This document shows positions 22,030-33,699 of a stretch of DNA of 64,000 nt, one piece after another; positions within the stretch are counted from its first letter, which is position 1, and each line of letters starts with the position of its first letter. The notes below the pieces were generated by a model. That model did no database searches and was not told the origin of the DNA. It was given only the letters and a program-made list of their open reading frames with translations. Origin of the DNA: Helicoverpa zea (Eukaryota > Arthropoda > Insecta > Lepidoptera > Noctuidae); the NCBI RefSeq assembly GCF_022581195.2, contig NC_061463.1:5766001-5830000 (forward strand), read 5' to 3'. The position numbers were made by a program, and so were the translations under genes.

Positions 22030-23820
22030 TTAATTGCATTGCTACATTGTTCTTAATTAGTGAAACAAGTCATCTTGCTTTAATATTCATTAAAAATATT
22101 GAGTTAGTTATGATTACCAGTATTGGTCTATTAAGATAAGGAACCAATAAAAATGAACAGCTTAGAATTCTTATTTTGAATTAGTTTCCATTTCAAGCAA
22201 TGAACAATAACTTAAGATTCAGTATATTGTCTTCATGAACAATACACGTCAATTTAATTTAGAATCAAGAGATAATTACTGCATATGCCAAAACACCCCT
22301 TTTAAATGGCAAACCCCTAAATGGAAACTTCTACTAAACAATTTAACAGCAATCAAGGAAGTCCCCATCGCTCCCCATACATTCAAAGCTACCTTCACGT
22401 ATTTATCACACACAAATCAGCCATAAATCCCTTGAAATGAACAATAGTTCCAATCAAGATACGACTGCAAGGCGACCAGTATAATCCTATTGCTTTGGGG
22501 GGCGCTACTTGTATAGGGAAACGCCAATAACATATCGGATTCAGTACATTTCAATTTAGTTCTGAATTCCTCTGCCTACCAAGTTAAACTGGCCACTTTG
22601 GAGGTATTCAGACTGGGGGATCAACGATCCAGCGATCATATCTCAGGTACCCTAATAACAGCAATTTTGCTGTTTCAATCAAATATCTACACTATCCCAG
22701 AATTTCTACTGCTATGAAGCAAAACGAGGTAACTTTAAATTATTCAGAAATAATTGATTATGTTGAAATAAATTAATTAAGAACGACGTAATTGAAAACC
22801 TGGGTTTCAAAAGATGTTTTAATGGCGACGGGAGATTTTCGGTTATTTCGTATTGAAAATTGTGATTCTGGGAACGGTTAACTCGCTATAGAAGTGAACG
22901 ACTTTGATGAAACTTTCTCTTTACATTTTATAACTGATTTAAACGACATGAAGCTTTTTCAGTAAGTAATTAAATTAGGAGGAATTGATCCTACCAAATT
23001 AATTACTGAACTAGACACTGACATTAATTACTTTGATATAATTGAGAAAGTTATTAAAATTCAAAATGGCGTCCGAAATCATCCTTTACATTAGGATCCC
23101 ATTGATTCTTCCAATCAATCCGACCACAAACACGTTATGAATAAATCTGGGACCAACTCGCATAATAATTTATGCGAAGTCACGCCACATGTCAGATACT
23201 AATTTTTTCCTTTGCACAGCCCTGAAGCTGGGTTTCCCTTCCTGATCCAGTGCGTGGGGGATAATCAACCCCTTCATCAGGGGTGTGCGACGTGAATAAT
23301 TCAAAATGCTATTTTATATAGACAGTGTGTGTTTGCCCTTAGCTGCGACGGATTTTGGTGGAATGCTATATTTTATTTACGTGTTAATGTGTTGACTTGT
23401 TAATGTAGCGGGTGGTTGCGTAAGTGCATTGCTACGGGTGTCTAACTGATTTTATATATTGTGTAGACATATTTGACTGTTAAACTTGTACCTATTATAA
23501 ATAAAAATAAGATAATGACATAAGCTCGAACGATAGAGTTTACGTTTTTATTTTAGTTTAATATGACCGGGACCACCTACGTAGGTTGACAGGTAAGTAA
23601 CTATTTTTTTATTTTCTAGTTTTCAGTGCACATAAGATAAAACCGTTTAACTTAAAAGTTTTTTTACCGATTTTTTATTTTCTAGTTTTTAGTATTTAAT
23701 GAAAATGCGTACCGAATATTCCTCATTCTATCTAATTCATTTAGTGTATCATTATTACACGGTCTCTTACCTGACAATTTATTACAATCTAATTCCTCAA
23801 TACATAGCCCTTCCAGATAC
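22030..23820. other. Gene-free stretch
   Basis: No exon-like open frame or known repeat could be supported here; the composition is AT-rich. Confidence 0.5.
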
Positions 23821-23985
23821 TTTTTTTTTAACAACCCCAAAAATCATCACATGACCTCTCCTGCTGTGGGTCAGCAGCGGTGAGGGAGTGTCAGACTCTT
23901 GACTAGAAACCGTTTTGTTCCGTCGTAGGCCTTTTATGTACCAGGGCCGCGGTAACTCTTTCGAACAATCTCGCAGCCCAGGCAG
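23821..23985. repeat. Dispersed repeat fragment (shared with 16243-16400)
   Basis: The same ordered blocks occur as in the other copy (ATGACCTCTCCTGCTGTGGG, GAGTGTCAGACT, TTTTATGTACCAGGGC). It abuts the minisatellite directly, so both may belong to one larger element. Confidence 0.65.
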
Positions 23986-23989
23986 GCCT

Positions 23990-24965
23990 TGGCCCTGTTG
24001 GGCCCCGCTGGAGTTACTGACAGTTTTCTACTTGTGAAGCCCTTTCATTTGATACCCGTATTGGTGGGATTGATAAAAAATTGTTATCAGCCATTTGGTA
24101 GCGGCGGCCATCTTAGATTTCAATTTTGCATAGTAAATTGTATTCTACTAGTTGAGACCTTTCATTTGATACCCATGTTGATGAGATTGATAAAACCTAC
24201 GTTATCCGCCATTTTATAGCGGCCGCCATCTTGGATTTAATTTTTTATAGTATATTGTATTCTGTTTGTTGAGCCCTTTCATTTGATACCCATATTGATG
24301 GGATTGATAAAACCTACGTTATCCGCCATCTTAGATTTCAATTTTGCATAGTAAATTGTATTCTACTTGTTGAGACCTTTCATTTGATACCCATGTTGAT
24401 GGGATTTATAAAACTTAAGTTATCCGCCATTTTGTAGAGGCCGCCATCTTGGATTTTAATTTTATATAGTACATTGTATTCTACTGGTTGAGAACTTTCA
24501 TTTGATACCCATATTGATGGGATTGATAAAACCTACGTTATCCGCCATTTTGTAGCGGCCGCCATCTTGGATTTCATTTTTTATAGTAAATTGTATTCTA
24601 CTTGTTGAGTCCTTTCATTTGATACCCATGTTGATGGGATTTATAAAACCTAAGTTATCCGCCATTTTGTAGAGGCCGCCATCTTGGATTTTAATTTTAT
24701 ATAGTACATTGTATTCTACTGGTTGAGAACTTTCATTTGATACCATATTGATGGGATTGATAAAACCTACGTTATCCGCCATTTTGTAGCGGCCGCCATC
24801 TTGGATTTCAATTTTTTATAGTATATTGTATTCTGCTTGTTGAGCCCTTTCATTTGATACCCATATTGATGGGATTGATAAAATCTACGTTATCCGCCAT
24901 TTTGTGCCGGCGGCCATATTGGATTTACAATGTTATTGATATTACTATATTGTATTGTCATCGGA
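23990..24965. repeat. Minisatellite, about 117-bp period, eight units, with CCGCCAT motifs
   Basis: CTTTCATTTGATACC recurs at about 24042, 24159, 24276, 24377, 24495, 24612, 24730 and 24846. Spacing is 116-118 bp except one 102-bp unit that lost part of its motif pair. Most units contain CGCCATTTTGTAG followed by CGGCCGCCATCTTGGATTT. CCGCCATNTT is the binding consensus of YY1 and its fly homologue Pleiohomeotic, so the array holds about 14-16 such matches. The 76-codon open frame at the left end is a repeat by-product. Confidence 0.85.
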
Positions 24966-25380
24966 ATTAAAGGTGTATACAAAATTTCAGATTAATCGGT
25001 TGACAGGAAGAGGGTGAAATTTGAATTACTAAATTTGACCCAAGAATGAATAAATAAAACAAACGGGGTAAGCTAAATAAAACCGTTTAAAAACGTAACA
25101 TCTGCTCGTAACGTCCACTTAGATTCCTTTGCCTTTACGTTACATGAGAAAAAAAGTTATCTTTTAATGGCAACTCAGTGTGTATGTATAGTATAGCATT
25201 TTTTTTTCAAACCTATCTACTGATATTACTAATACTGTAACCTGAACAATTTCTTTTATTTTTGAATTGTATGATCCTGATTGTATGAATTGATGTGTTC
25301 AGGACAAAATGTTGAAGTTATGATATACTTCATATTTAGGTAAATCTCTCACCTACTGACCTGTTGGCCACTTCTCTTTC
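24966..25380. other. Gene-free stretch
   Basis: AT-rich spacer between the minisatellite and the next open frame; nothing recognisable. Confidence 0.5.
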
Positions 25381-25622
25381 CTAAAATATATACAGCACTA
25401 TGATTATGGCCAAAACTAATTTTAAATACGAACTGTCTTCCAATTTGCATTGGGCCAACTTTAAGAAACCGCATACATGGCATATCATGGGGTCTAGTCG
25501 TCGTAACGTTGTACCATCTGACTGTTTTGCGTCAATTCCAGAAACAGCACCCTTGAGGCCATCTAAAGGTGCCTTAGAGAATTCAACCAACTGGAAACGC
25601 CAGTGCCATTCCTTCGCGTCTG
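25381..25622 (-). CDS. Unrecognised open frame, possible 3'-terminal exon with hydrophobic tail
   Basis: On the minus strand an acceptor-like TACCTTTAG|G precedes about 80 codons beginning VTDAKEWHWRFQLVEFS and ending at TAG. The last 15 residues, YLKLVLAIIIVLYIF, are strongly hydrophobic, like a tail anchor or GPI-signal end. A CHVC pair lies mid-way. I do not recognise the family and see no upstream exon. The plus strand is also open across 25400-25630, so strand and coding status are uncertain; a decayed retrocopy or transposon piece is equally possible. Confidence 0.25.
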
Positions 25623-26250
25623 TTACCTAAAGGTATGCGGTATCTTTATTTATGCTTGTGTTTGTCTATTTTTTCGTGTAAGTGCGTAATGGTGTGATTG
25701 AAAATTGGACATCACTGGAGTGGTCTTTCATTTTTTATTGCCTAACTTCGCGGGAGATTTGTGCTGTTGGCATCTTCAGTTGGTTAACACTCTAAGCTCG
25801 GTGCCCTTTGTGGCAATAAGTATGATTAATCAAGGAAGTTGTATACATTCGAGTTTTCCGCGGAATTTGGGGTGAAACGGGCAAATTTTCTTAATTACCC
25901 TTGTGTTGCTGGCGGGGTGTTAAAATAATAAAGGGATCAAATAATGTTGCGATTGCATTAATATGTTTCTGTGTCAACTGAATAATTAGGTTTTGAATAT
26001 TTTAACCTTGTCATGGTAAACATGTCAATTTTTATGAGATTATGGACATGTGGACCATAATTATTATATTGTGCCGTGTTGTTATAGTAAGTACCTATTG
26101 ATTAACATTCAATAAAACATCTTCAATGATGCTCAAGTTAATATTGAGCTATTAATTTTGTTTTCTTTGTCTCACATAGATTTCACCTTCAAAGCTGATT
26201 GCAATAATATTCATATCTTTAATCCTCCTTAAGTATCTCATGCGCACCCA

Positions 26251-26487
26251 ATGCACCCTATTTCAAATAAATATAAAATTAATGCAAATTCAAAACAAGG
26301 CTCCTTCATTAAACATTACGTTCCACCAAAGGTTGCGGAACTATTTGCTTTGTTGGATAACCATAAAGGACCGACAATGTTGGTTCACGCACCGTTACCT
26401 ACCCCATACGTTATGGTAACAACTCCCTGTAAACAGGTTTATGACCCAACAATGAATGCTGTAACTGCTGAAACTGTTCAGTTTTAG
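26251..26487 (+). CDS. Unrecognised 78-codon open frame, possible pseudogene fragment
   Basis: The frame starts with ATG and ends TAG. Its composition is protein-like: a KQGSFIKHYVPPKVAELF segment, then DNHKGPTMLVHAPLPTPYV, and a C-terminus rich in T and V. An in-frame TAA at 26230 and no convincing acceptor directly upstream mean it is either a short gene, a terminal exon with an unseen border, or a retrocopied fragment. No family is recognised. Confidence 0.25.
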   Translation: MHPISNKYKINANSKQGSFIKHYVPPKVAELFALLDNHKGPTMLVHAPLPTPYVMVTTPCKQVYDPTMNAVTAETVQF

Positions 26488-26609
26488 CTAAATATTATGA
26501 GCACCACACACTGAAAACTTTTAGAAAGACAGACAAATGATTTTATTGGCATAAAAAAAGTAAAGGAAGAAAGGTCATGAAATAGCTACTAAATAATTAA
26601 AAATATAAA

Positions 26610-26916
26610 AAAACCGGCCAAGTGCGAGTCGGACTCGCGCACGAAGGGTTTCGTACCAGAGTAAAAATGAGCAAAAAAATGATGAAAAAATCATGTTTGT
26701 TGTATGGGAGATTGACTTGATATTCATTTTATTCTAGGTTTCAGTATTTTTTGTAACAGCGGTAACAGAAATACATCGTCTGTGAAAATTTTAACTCTCT
26801 AACTATCACGGTTCATGAGATACTGCCTGATGACAGATGGACGGACGGACGGACGGACAGAGGAGCGAAAACAATAGGGTCCCGTTTTACCCTTTGGGTT
26901 CGAAACCGTAAAAAGT
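26610..26916. repeat. Lepidopteran interspersed repeat (AACCGGCCAAGTGCGAGTCGG family), copy 1
   Basis: It begins AACCGGCCAAGTGCGAGTCG, continues GACTCGCGCACGAAGGGTTTC, contains a (GGAC)n tract near 26833-26860 and ends near GGGTCCCGTTTTACCCTTTG and CGAAACCGTAAAAA. The GGGTT(T/C)CGTA and (T)ACGGAACCCT-type ends form a short inverted repeat. A longer copy is at 50081-50647. The family is common in moth genomes. Confidence 0.8.
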
Positions 26917-27040
26917 GTTGCTAAGAAGTTCACAACAAATCATATATTTTGGTTGGCTGATAGTTTGTTTGAGCTCATAAAGCAGTGTAAATATAAATGG
27001 TATTACGCACAATACAAAGATCAGGTATGTAGCCGGTATC

Positions 27041-28578
27041 ATCATCATCATCATCATCATCAGCCTATCGCAGTCCACTGCTGGACATAGGCCTCTCCAA
27101 GTGCACGCCACTGAGATCTATTTTCGGCTTCTCGCATCCAGCTCCTGCCAGCCGTCTTGCGCAAGTCATCACTCCACCGTGCCTGAGGACGTCCTACACT
27201 ACGTTTGCCGAGGCGTGGTCTCCACTCTAGAACTCGTTTACCCCAACGGTTATCGGTTCTTCGGCTAATATGGCCAGCCCACTGCCACTTCAGCTTGCTG
27301 ATTCGGTAGGCTATGTCGATGACCTTGGTTCTCTGACGGATTACCTCATTTCTGATGCGATCCCTCAGAGAAACGCCGAGCATAGCTCTTTCCATAGCCC
27401 GCTGAGCGACTTTGAACTTGTGGACCAGCCGTACCGTCAGTGTCCACGTTTCGGCTCCGTAAGTTATGACAGGTAGGACGCACTGATTGAAGACTTTTGT
27501 CTTTAGGCACTGTGGGATCGACGATGTTAGGACTCGACGTAGCTTCCCAAATGCAGCCCAACCCAACTGAATTCTCCTATTCACCTCGTCCTCAAAGTTG
27601 TTTCTACCTAACTGCAATGTCTGCCCGAGGTATACATATTTCCGAACAACTTCGAGAACGGCGCCGTGTATCGCAATCGGTTCCGGTAGAACATGTTCAT
27701 TGAACATGACCTTGGTTTTGTCCAAGTTCATCCGTAGGCCGATGCGTAGAGAAGATTCAGCCAGGTCGTTCAGCATCTGTTGTAGGTCCTGCAGCGTTTC
27801 CGCCATGATGACGATATCGTCAGCAAATCTCAAGTGAGAGATGTGTTCGCCATTGATGTTGATGCCGCGTCCTTTCCAGTTCAGCGTCTTGAACATATCC
27901 TCCATTGCATTAGTGAACAGTTTCGGGGAAATAACATCCCCTTGTCTCACTCCTCGATGCAACGGTATGGGCCTTGTTTGCTGATTCTGTACTTGGACGG
28001 ACATTGTAGCGGCTTCGTAAAGACATCTCATCACTTGGATGTATCGCCAATCTACTTGACAACGCTGCAGGGACTCCAGAACAGACCAGATTTCAACCGA
28101 GTCAAAGGCCTTCTCATAGTCCACAAATGCTAGACACAGGGGCTGATTATACTCTTCGGTCTTCTGTATAATCTGCCGCACTGTGTGGATGTGGTCTATG
28201 GTGCCGTATCCGCTCCGAAACCCAGCCTGCTCCGGTGGTTGGAATTCGTCGAGTCTTCGCGCAAGTCGGTTCGTGATCACTCTTGAGAACAGCTTATATA
28301 CGTGGCTTAGGAGGGAAATGGGTCGATAGTTCTTCAGCTGGGTTTTGTCTCCCTTTTTGAAGAACAGGACGACAACACTCCTACTCCACGCCTCTGGAGT
28401 TCTCCCTTCAAACAGGACGGCATTAAAAAGCTTCTGGAGCTCCCCCAGTACGGGCTTACCTCCTGCTTTTAAAAGCTCTGTTGTAATGCCATCCTCGCCA
28501 GGGGCTTTTCCATTTTTGAGCTGTCTCAGAGCGATCTCGATTTCGCCACTGCTGACTTCTGGTATCAGAACGACTGAA
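27041..28578 (-). mobile_element. RTE-type non-LTR retrotransposon, 5'-truncated
   Basis: The 3' end (left) carries a CAT/ATG trinucleotide run at 27041-27061, typical of RTE elements. The reverse transcriptase frame occupies the rest. The element breaks off near 28578, before any endonuclease domain, as expected for incomplete reverse transcription. No clear target duplication was found. Confidence 0.85.
27060..28578 (-). CDS. Reverse transcriptase of an RTE-clade LINE (C-terminal part, open frame)
   Basis: About 506 codons are open with no stop or frameshift. In order from the truncated 5' end they hold NGKAPGEDGI (RT block 1-2), LFFKKGDK and NYRPISLLSHVYKLFSR, PEQAGFRSG, LCLAFVDYEKAFDSV (first catalytic Asp), GVRQGDVISPKLF, HLRFADDIVIMAE (the FADD catalytic pair), KTKVMF and KYVYLGQ. 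A C-terminal WAGHISRR...WRPRLGKRSVGRPQARW region follows. It copies the element's RNA at a nicked genomic site. The endonuclease half is missing, so this copy cannot move alone. The intact frame suggests a young insertion. Confidence 0.9.
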
Positions 28579-28599
28579 AACTTTCATTGGAACCATGAT

Positions 28600-31500
28600 A
28601 TTCTTTAAAAACAATTGCCAAATCAAGATCCTCTTAAAAAAAATTGCCAACCAACGGCCAACTATTTAGTCTCTAATGTGCGAATACTCTTACCAGTACA
28701 AATATGCTTGTTAAAGCCAACGTTAGTAAGTAGGTGAATCCAAAATTATAAGGCTTGTTAAATTGGATTACTTCTTCAAATGCAGGAGAACTGACGGTGG
28801 TAATCCTTGGTCAAAGCAAACAGGCTGATTTAATATTCATAACTTAGCTAAGTTAATTAATGAAAATTGTTTATTCTCTTAAGTAGCAGTTTCGCTGCAC
28901 CGATTTGGCTAGAATCTAAACTATTATGAAATATAATATTATCATAACGAGGTTTTGTTTGTCACTTACTTTATTTGAGTTCTAAACTGCTAGATATAAT
29001 CTATATTATACCAGGATGCGAATATAAAGTAATTTATTTTTGACCAGTTTATTTGATACAATCATGTATTGTATCAAATGTTGTTTAGGTAGGTATTAAT
29101 TCCTAACTTCCCCTAACTCTATATCTAGCTTTCAGTAAAGATAAGGCTTTCAGTCTTGGAGTAAACTGCCTAAACGATACCTTCAGCCACAATTTATTGC
29201 TTAATTGTCTGCGAGAAGGGATACCAGTATAAATAAAGAAGACATTTATTATTAGTAAACTTGAGAGCCCTTGTTTTATGTAAGATACACAACGCAAATA
29301 TAAGATACACAACATGTATCTTACCTTTGACTAGACATTAAATTAAATAGCTTGCTAAAAACACATCAAAACAAACTAAAAAATATACCTATTAGCAGGA
29401 AAGTTATAAAAAACATGTAGCTTGAAATTCACGGTGATATATTTTTGTATAATGTCACTCTCATTACATTACGTTCTCTTCTGGTAACTACGTCAGTGAA
29501 AAAACACATGCTATCTACTAGAAAGTTACACGTCTTTTAAACAAACTTTTCCTTTAAACTAAGCGCCCCTTCTAAAGCACACCTATCGGTGCCGATTCTA
29601 CAAACAACACGAGACTCTTGGAATCCGAATGAAGTCATTTCCGTTCCACTATTTCCCTTCCATTTGCAAGTCGCTCCCTAACTTCCTGTCTCAACGTACT
29701 TTTGTTCTCGTCAAAAAATTGTTAATCTTGATAAAAATCTCTTTGAAATCAGACCTCTTTACTTTAACACTCTGAATAATTAACGGAACAATTTAAATAA
29801 CCCTTCCTTACCCTATATTACTAGCTACGTTAGATTTAAGATCGAGATAGAGGTCATAAAATCGCTTAACCCTTTCTATTATACATCACATAACCAGTTA
29901 ATACTTAATAGATACGTAATTGCGTTTCTCCAGGGTTTTGCAAAAAGGTTTCCATCAGCTTTCATCTGAAGATTAAAAGGGGACACTTAATCCTGGCTAT
30001 AAACCCATCTAATTAAGATGAACGTAACACTATAATTCTAGGGGGAGGGATGCTGTGATCTCGGCTAATACAGGTGCATTAAGAGCAAAGAGAATTCTTG
30101 AAGAGTAGTCTACATTTACATTAGGTGCAATTTTTCGTTTCCCCCGGTTCGTTTGCGGCATAATATCGTGAAATTACGTCTCGACGAGTTTTCGAATTGC
30201 TACGTTCGATTCGAGTTTGATCGAAATGGGTATTTAAGTTTCCAGATCTCGTGCGAAGTGCGATCTCGTGTTGACAGATATGTTTTCGAGAGATGTGGTA
30301 GCATATAGAGCCTTTGAAGTTTGTAGGATTGTGTTGAAGACTTGGTAGTTTGAAACCTACTTTATGCATGCTTAAAGATTGCGAGAGTAAGAGGTGTAGG
30401 GCCTGAAGTTGTTTGGTGTTTTTGTTGTATATGAAACATTTTTGCGTTTTGTTTCATCGATAGTGGACACATCAGCATACTGAATAGTATCCATATTCAT
30501 TTTAAACAAAATAGAACAAAGGTTCGTAAAAATTAAGCACCCTCACAAAATAGAATATCGATGGCCAGATATCGGTTTTAAACTTTTTGAAATACGTGCA
30601 GTATCGGAACGGCAGGCCACAACATCTGCTCGCACGAAACAAAACTAAACGAAATCATTCCGCGCTTTTCCTACCAGTTATTTTGAAATCGTCGCCGTTT
30701 TTACGCCTCTAGGATTTTTAATTAAAGTTGTCGGCGCGATACGGGCCCCGGGACCGTTTTAAAAATTCATTAAAATCCTTTAGCGGAAAAATTTTGTACA
30801 CAACTAATTTATTTTACGCTTTACAGCGGAAAGTGAAGCGATTTAAGCTTTAGCGCGATGCGTCGTGATGGGGAAGTTACACGGTTAAATTGTGCAGTGC
30901 ACGGCAGGTGCAGTTGCATTTGATGTATTGTGTTTAATTACTTTTAAAGTAAATGTACGCGATTTCTGCCTTTACTGCTGAGCATCAGGTTCTTAATTGG
31001 ATACCTGTATGTTCTGTGTTTAACGTTGGCCTGAAATGTATTTTCTGATAATTTTTTATTGACATCAAAGTGCAAAAGTCTAAATGTTGCTCTGGAATCC
31101 AAATTATACAATTGTTGGTAAAGAATGTTCCTATACAGAAAAGCAATCTATACAACTAACCCATCAGAAGCACTAAAGTATCCCTAACAAGATAAACTAA
31201 TTACCCGATACGACACAGCCACCTAAATCCCCATAACGCCTTAGATACACAGTTTTCCACCATCTTCCCACTTTACCTGACTACAGTCTCCTTTAATTTA
31301 CTCGACATCCATAAATCGATCGTCTCGTAAACGTCTCGTGGACGACTAAACGCGTTTTCAATAGCTAGTCGGTGGATTACGGGAGTTACTATCGTATAAA
31401 CTGAATCTCCATTTAGCTAAAACTGGGTAACTCATTACCATTTACACTCGGAATGGGCCGAATATTAAACAGGCGTAGGATTATGTGAAAGTGGCGAGGT

Positions 31501-32800
31501 GCGAATTGAATTAAATGTAGGTTTGTTGTTATTGTTTGTGCTGTTGTGTTGTGTACTGTTTTCGTTAGTGAAGGGTCTTGTTAGATATATTTGGAGGTGG
31601 GACAGGAATAACTTAAGTTAAAGCTACGGCTCTACGTTCAAATAGATGTGGTATATATTAGTATTTTCATAGAAGGCAAAATTGTTCTGATTTCTATAGC
31701 TTGAAAAATTATTGATGAAGTTTAATGAGATGTCAGAACTGCGGCTAAGTAATACATTATTTTTATTGGTCAAACGAGCTAAAAAAAATTTTTATCTAGT
31801 TTATTTTTTCCGATTCACATTTAGTGAAGCAATGAAGAAGAATTTCCCTATGTCTATCACACATCCGTTCTATTTTTAAGCAAGCCTAAATCAAAGTTTA
31901 CATACCCTGCAGTACTTGAGAATCGGGAACGTTGTTTGAGAAGTAAACTGCGTCTGCCGACAGTATTAAGGAGCAGCATGAGTGCTAAACGCTGTTCAGT
32001 CGTTGTTTCAAGTAAATGCTTGAAGAAACACTTCTTGAATAACATGTTCTCCATTCATGAATCTGGTATTGCTCAATAAGAATTTGACACTGTATAAAAG
32101 ATTTCTTGGGGATGTATCATGATGTAGGTACCTAATCATAGTTTAAAAAGTCTATCTCTTATACCAAAAGCTGGCGATCCATTAATACTCGAATGCAAGA
32201 CAACAGGATTTTGTTTTGCAATTTTTCTACCAAAACATATTCTTGCAAAATCAAAAAAAATAGTGAGACATCCATCCATACTACATAACTGATGTACTCA
32301 ATATACAATGTACCTACTTACACAAATCGGTATCGCCATAACATATCGATTGGTTCAAGCAGTTATCGTAACTATAATGCTCGTAACACAATCCCGATCA
32401 CAATGACACCCCATTAGTACAAATCGCTTCAGTCGTTTAGACGATGCGGATAAAATACATACGCAATTGCTTGCGTGTGTGAGTGTATTGTGATACAATG
32501 AGTTTTACGCATGGTACCCTTTTGTTTGTGTGCGTATCAATATCCTGATTTGATATTGCAAAGGATGTACGGATACGGTCCGGAGAAAAAAATGGTGCTT
32601 TATTAAAATTGGATGTAATTTTAATTTCATGATATTCAGATATTATTCAGCTTCATGATATTAAATAATCATAAGTTTAAGCAACACTTGGCGTGGTTGG
32701 TCTATGGATGGGTGAGCGTTTTGTCATGAAGAATTCTTCCGTGTTTCGGAAGGCAAAGCGAGAAGTTGTTTGGGTGAACCTGTCATTTGAATATCTTTGG
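28600..32800. other. Gene-free stretch
   Basis: No exon, RNA gene or identifiable transposon could be supported. Short frames at 29103-29315, 30121-30369 and 31857-32054 lack splice sites and family resemblance. A slightly GC-richer patch around 30690-30760 contains CGGGCCCCGGGACCG without further context. Confidence 0.5.
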
Positions 32801-32809
32801 CAATCGTTA

Positions 32810-32995
32810 TGGGTGGTTAGAAGCCAGAAAGTCTGACAACTGGTCTGACCAAGGTGTTTCGGGTTGCCCAGATAACTGGGTTGAGGATGACAGATAGGAA
32901 GTCACTCTGTATAAAACACTGGTATTCAGCTGCAAGGGGTTAGACTGGAAATCGACCCCAACATATTTGGTAACAGGCTAGGCAGATGAAGATTG
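32810..32995 (+). mobile_element. SINE (family 1) fragment, diverged
   Basis: It is the reverse orientation of the 55594-55983 element. Matching blocks are GTTAGAAGCCAGAAAGTCTG, CGGGTTGCCCAGATAACTGG and GTTGAGGATGACAGATAGG. Head and tail are missing or decayed. Confidence 0.7.
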
Positions 32996-33549
32996 TAATA
33001 TAACCGATAATAAAAGTTAATTACATACGTGATTCATTTCAGACTGTACACGAGTGAGGATGACAGATAGGAAGTCTAGGTAGACGAAGCCTAAAGTACA
33101 GCTAGTAACACATGTCTTTGTTTAATTTAAAACAAAGTTACTCGGCGTGAACAAGGAACTAAACAAGCCCTAATTTTTGCCTGTGAACGAAACATGCGTA
33201 GATTTTAAACCACCCTTAAATTCGTTTAAAACAGACTGGTTAGTAGTTTATTATGTAAAATCAACACGGTCACTCTTCACATAATAGAAACCCTTGGTTA
33301 GGTAGTTTTACTTTAATTTGCTTAAATGTTAATTGTTGATTTAATTTAAGGGGCTGTGTAGTTGGTAAAATAAGCTGAGTCTTCTCGTGGGTTATTAAAA
33401 TACCGAATTACGCCAACTTCAGCCAACTAATGTTAGAGGCGCTAAGAAAAGAATATTAAGAAACAAAACTAGACCGATAAAACCTTTGTTAGTAAAGGCT
33501 CGATAAACAGAAACCATATAGTTACACATTTGTATACACAATAAAACGG

Positions 33550-33690
33550 AAGATACACGAAAGGCGTAGCGTGGGCAGGCCACCCACTAGATGGACGGAC
33601 GATCTAGCTAAGATGCGGGTTACTGAAGATTGAGCAAATTGGCGAACCTTGGGGTGAGGCCTTTGTCCAACAGTGGACGTATTTCAGCAA
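33550..33690 (+). mobile_element. RTE-type LINE 3' fragment, decayed
   Basis: The sequence GGCAGGCCACCCACTAGATG...GACGATCTAGC...GGGTGAGGCCTTTGTCCAACAGTGGACG parallels the end of the RTE coding region (GRPQARWSDDL...QQWTA at 27060-27200), with stops and indels. Confidence 0.65.
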
Positions 33691-33699
33691 CGATAAAAA

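Noticed and set aside
27270..28608. Several plus-strand frames opposite the RTE reverse transcriptase
   Set aside because: They are antisense shadows of a frame with clear RT motifs.
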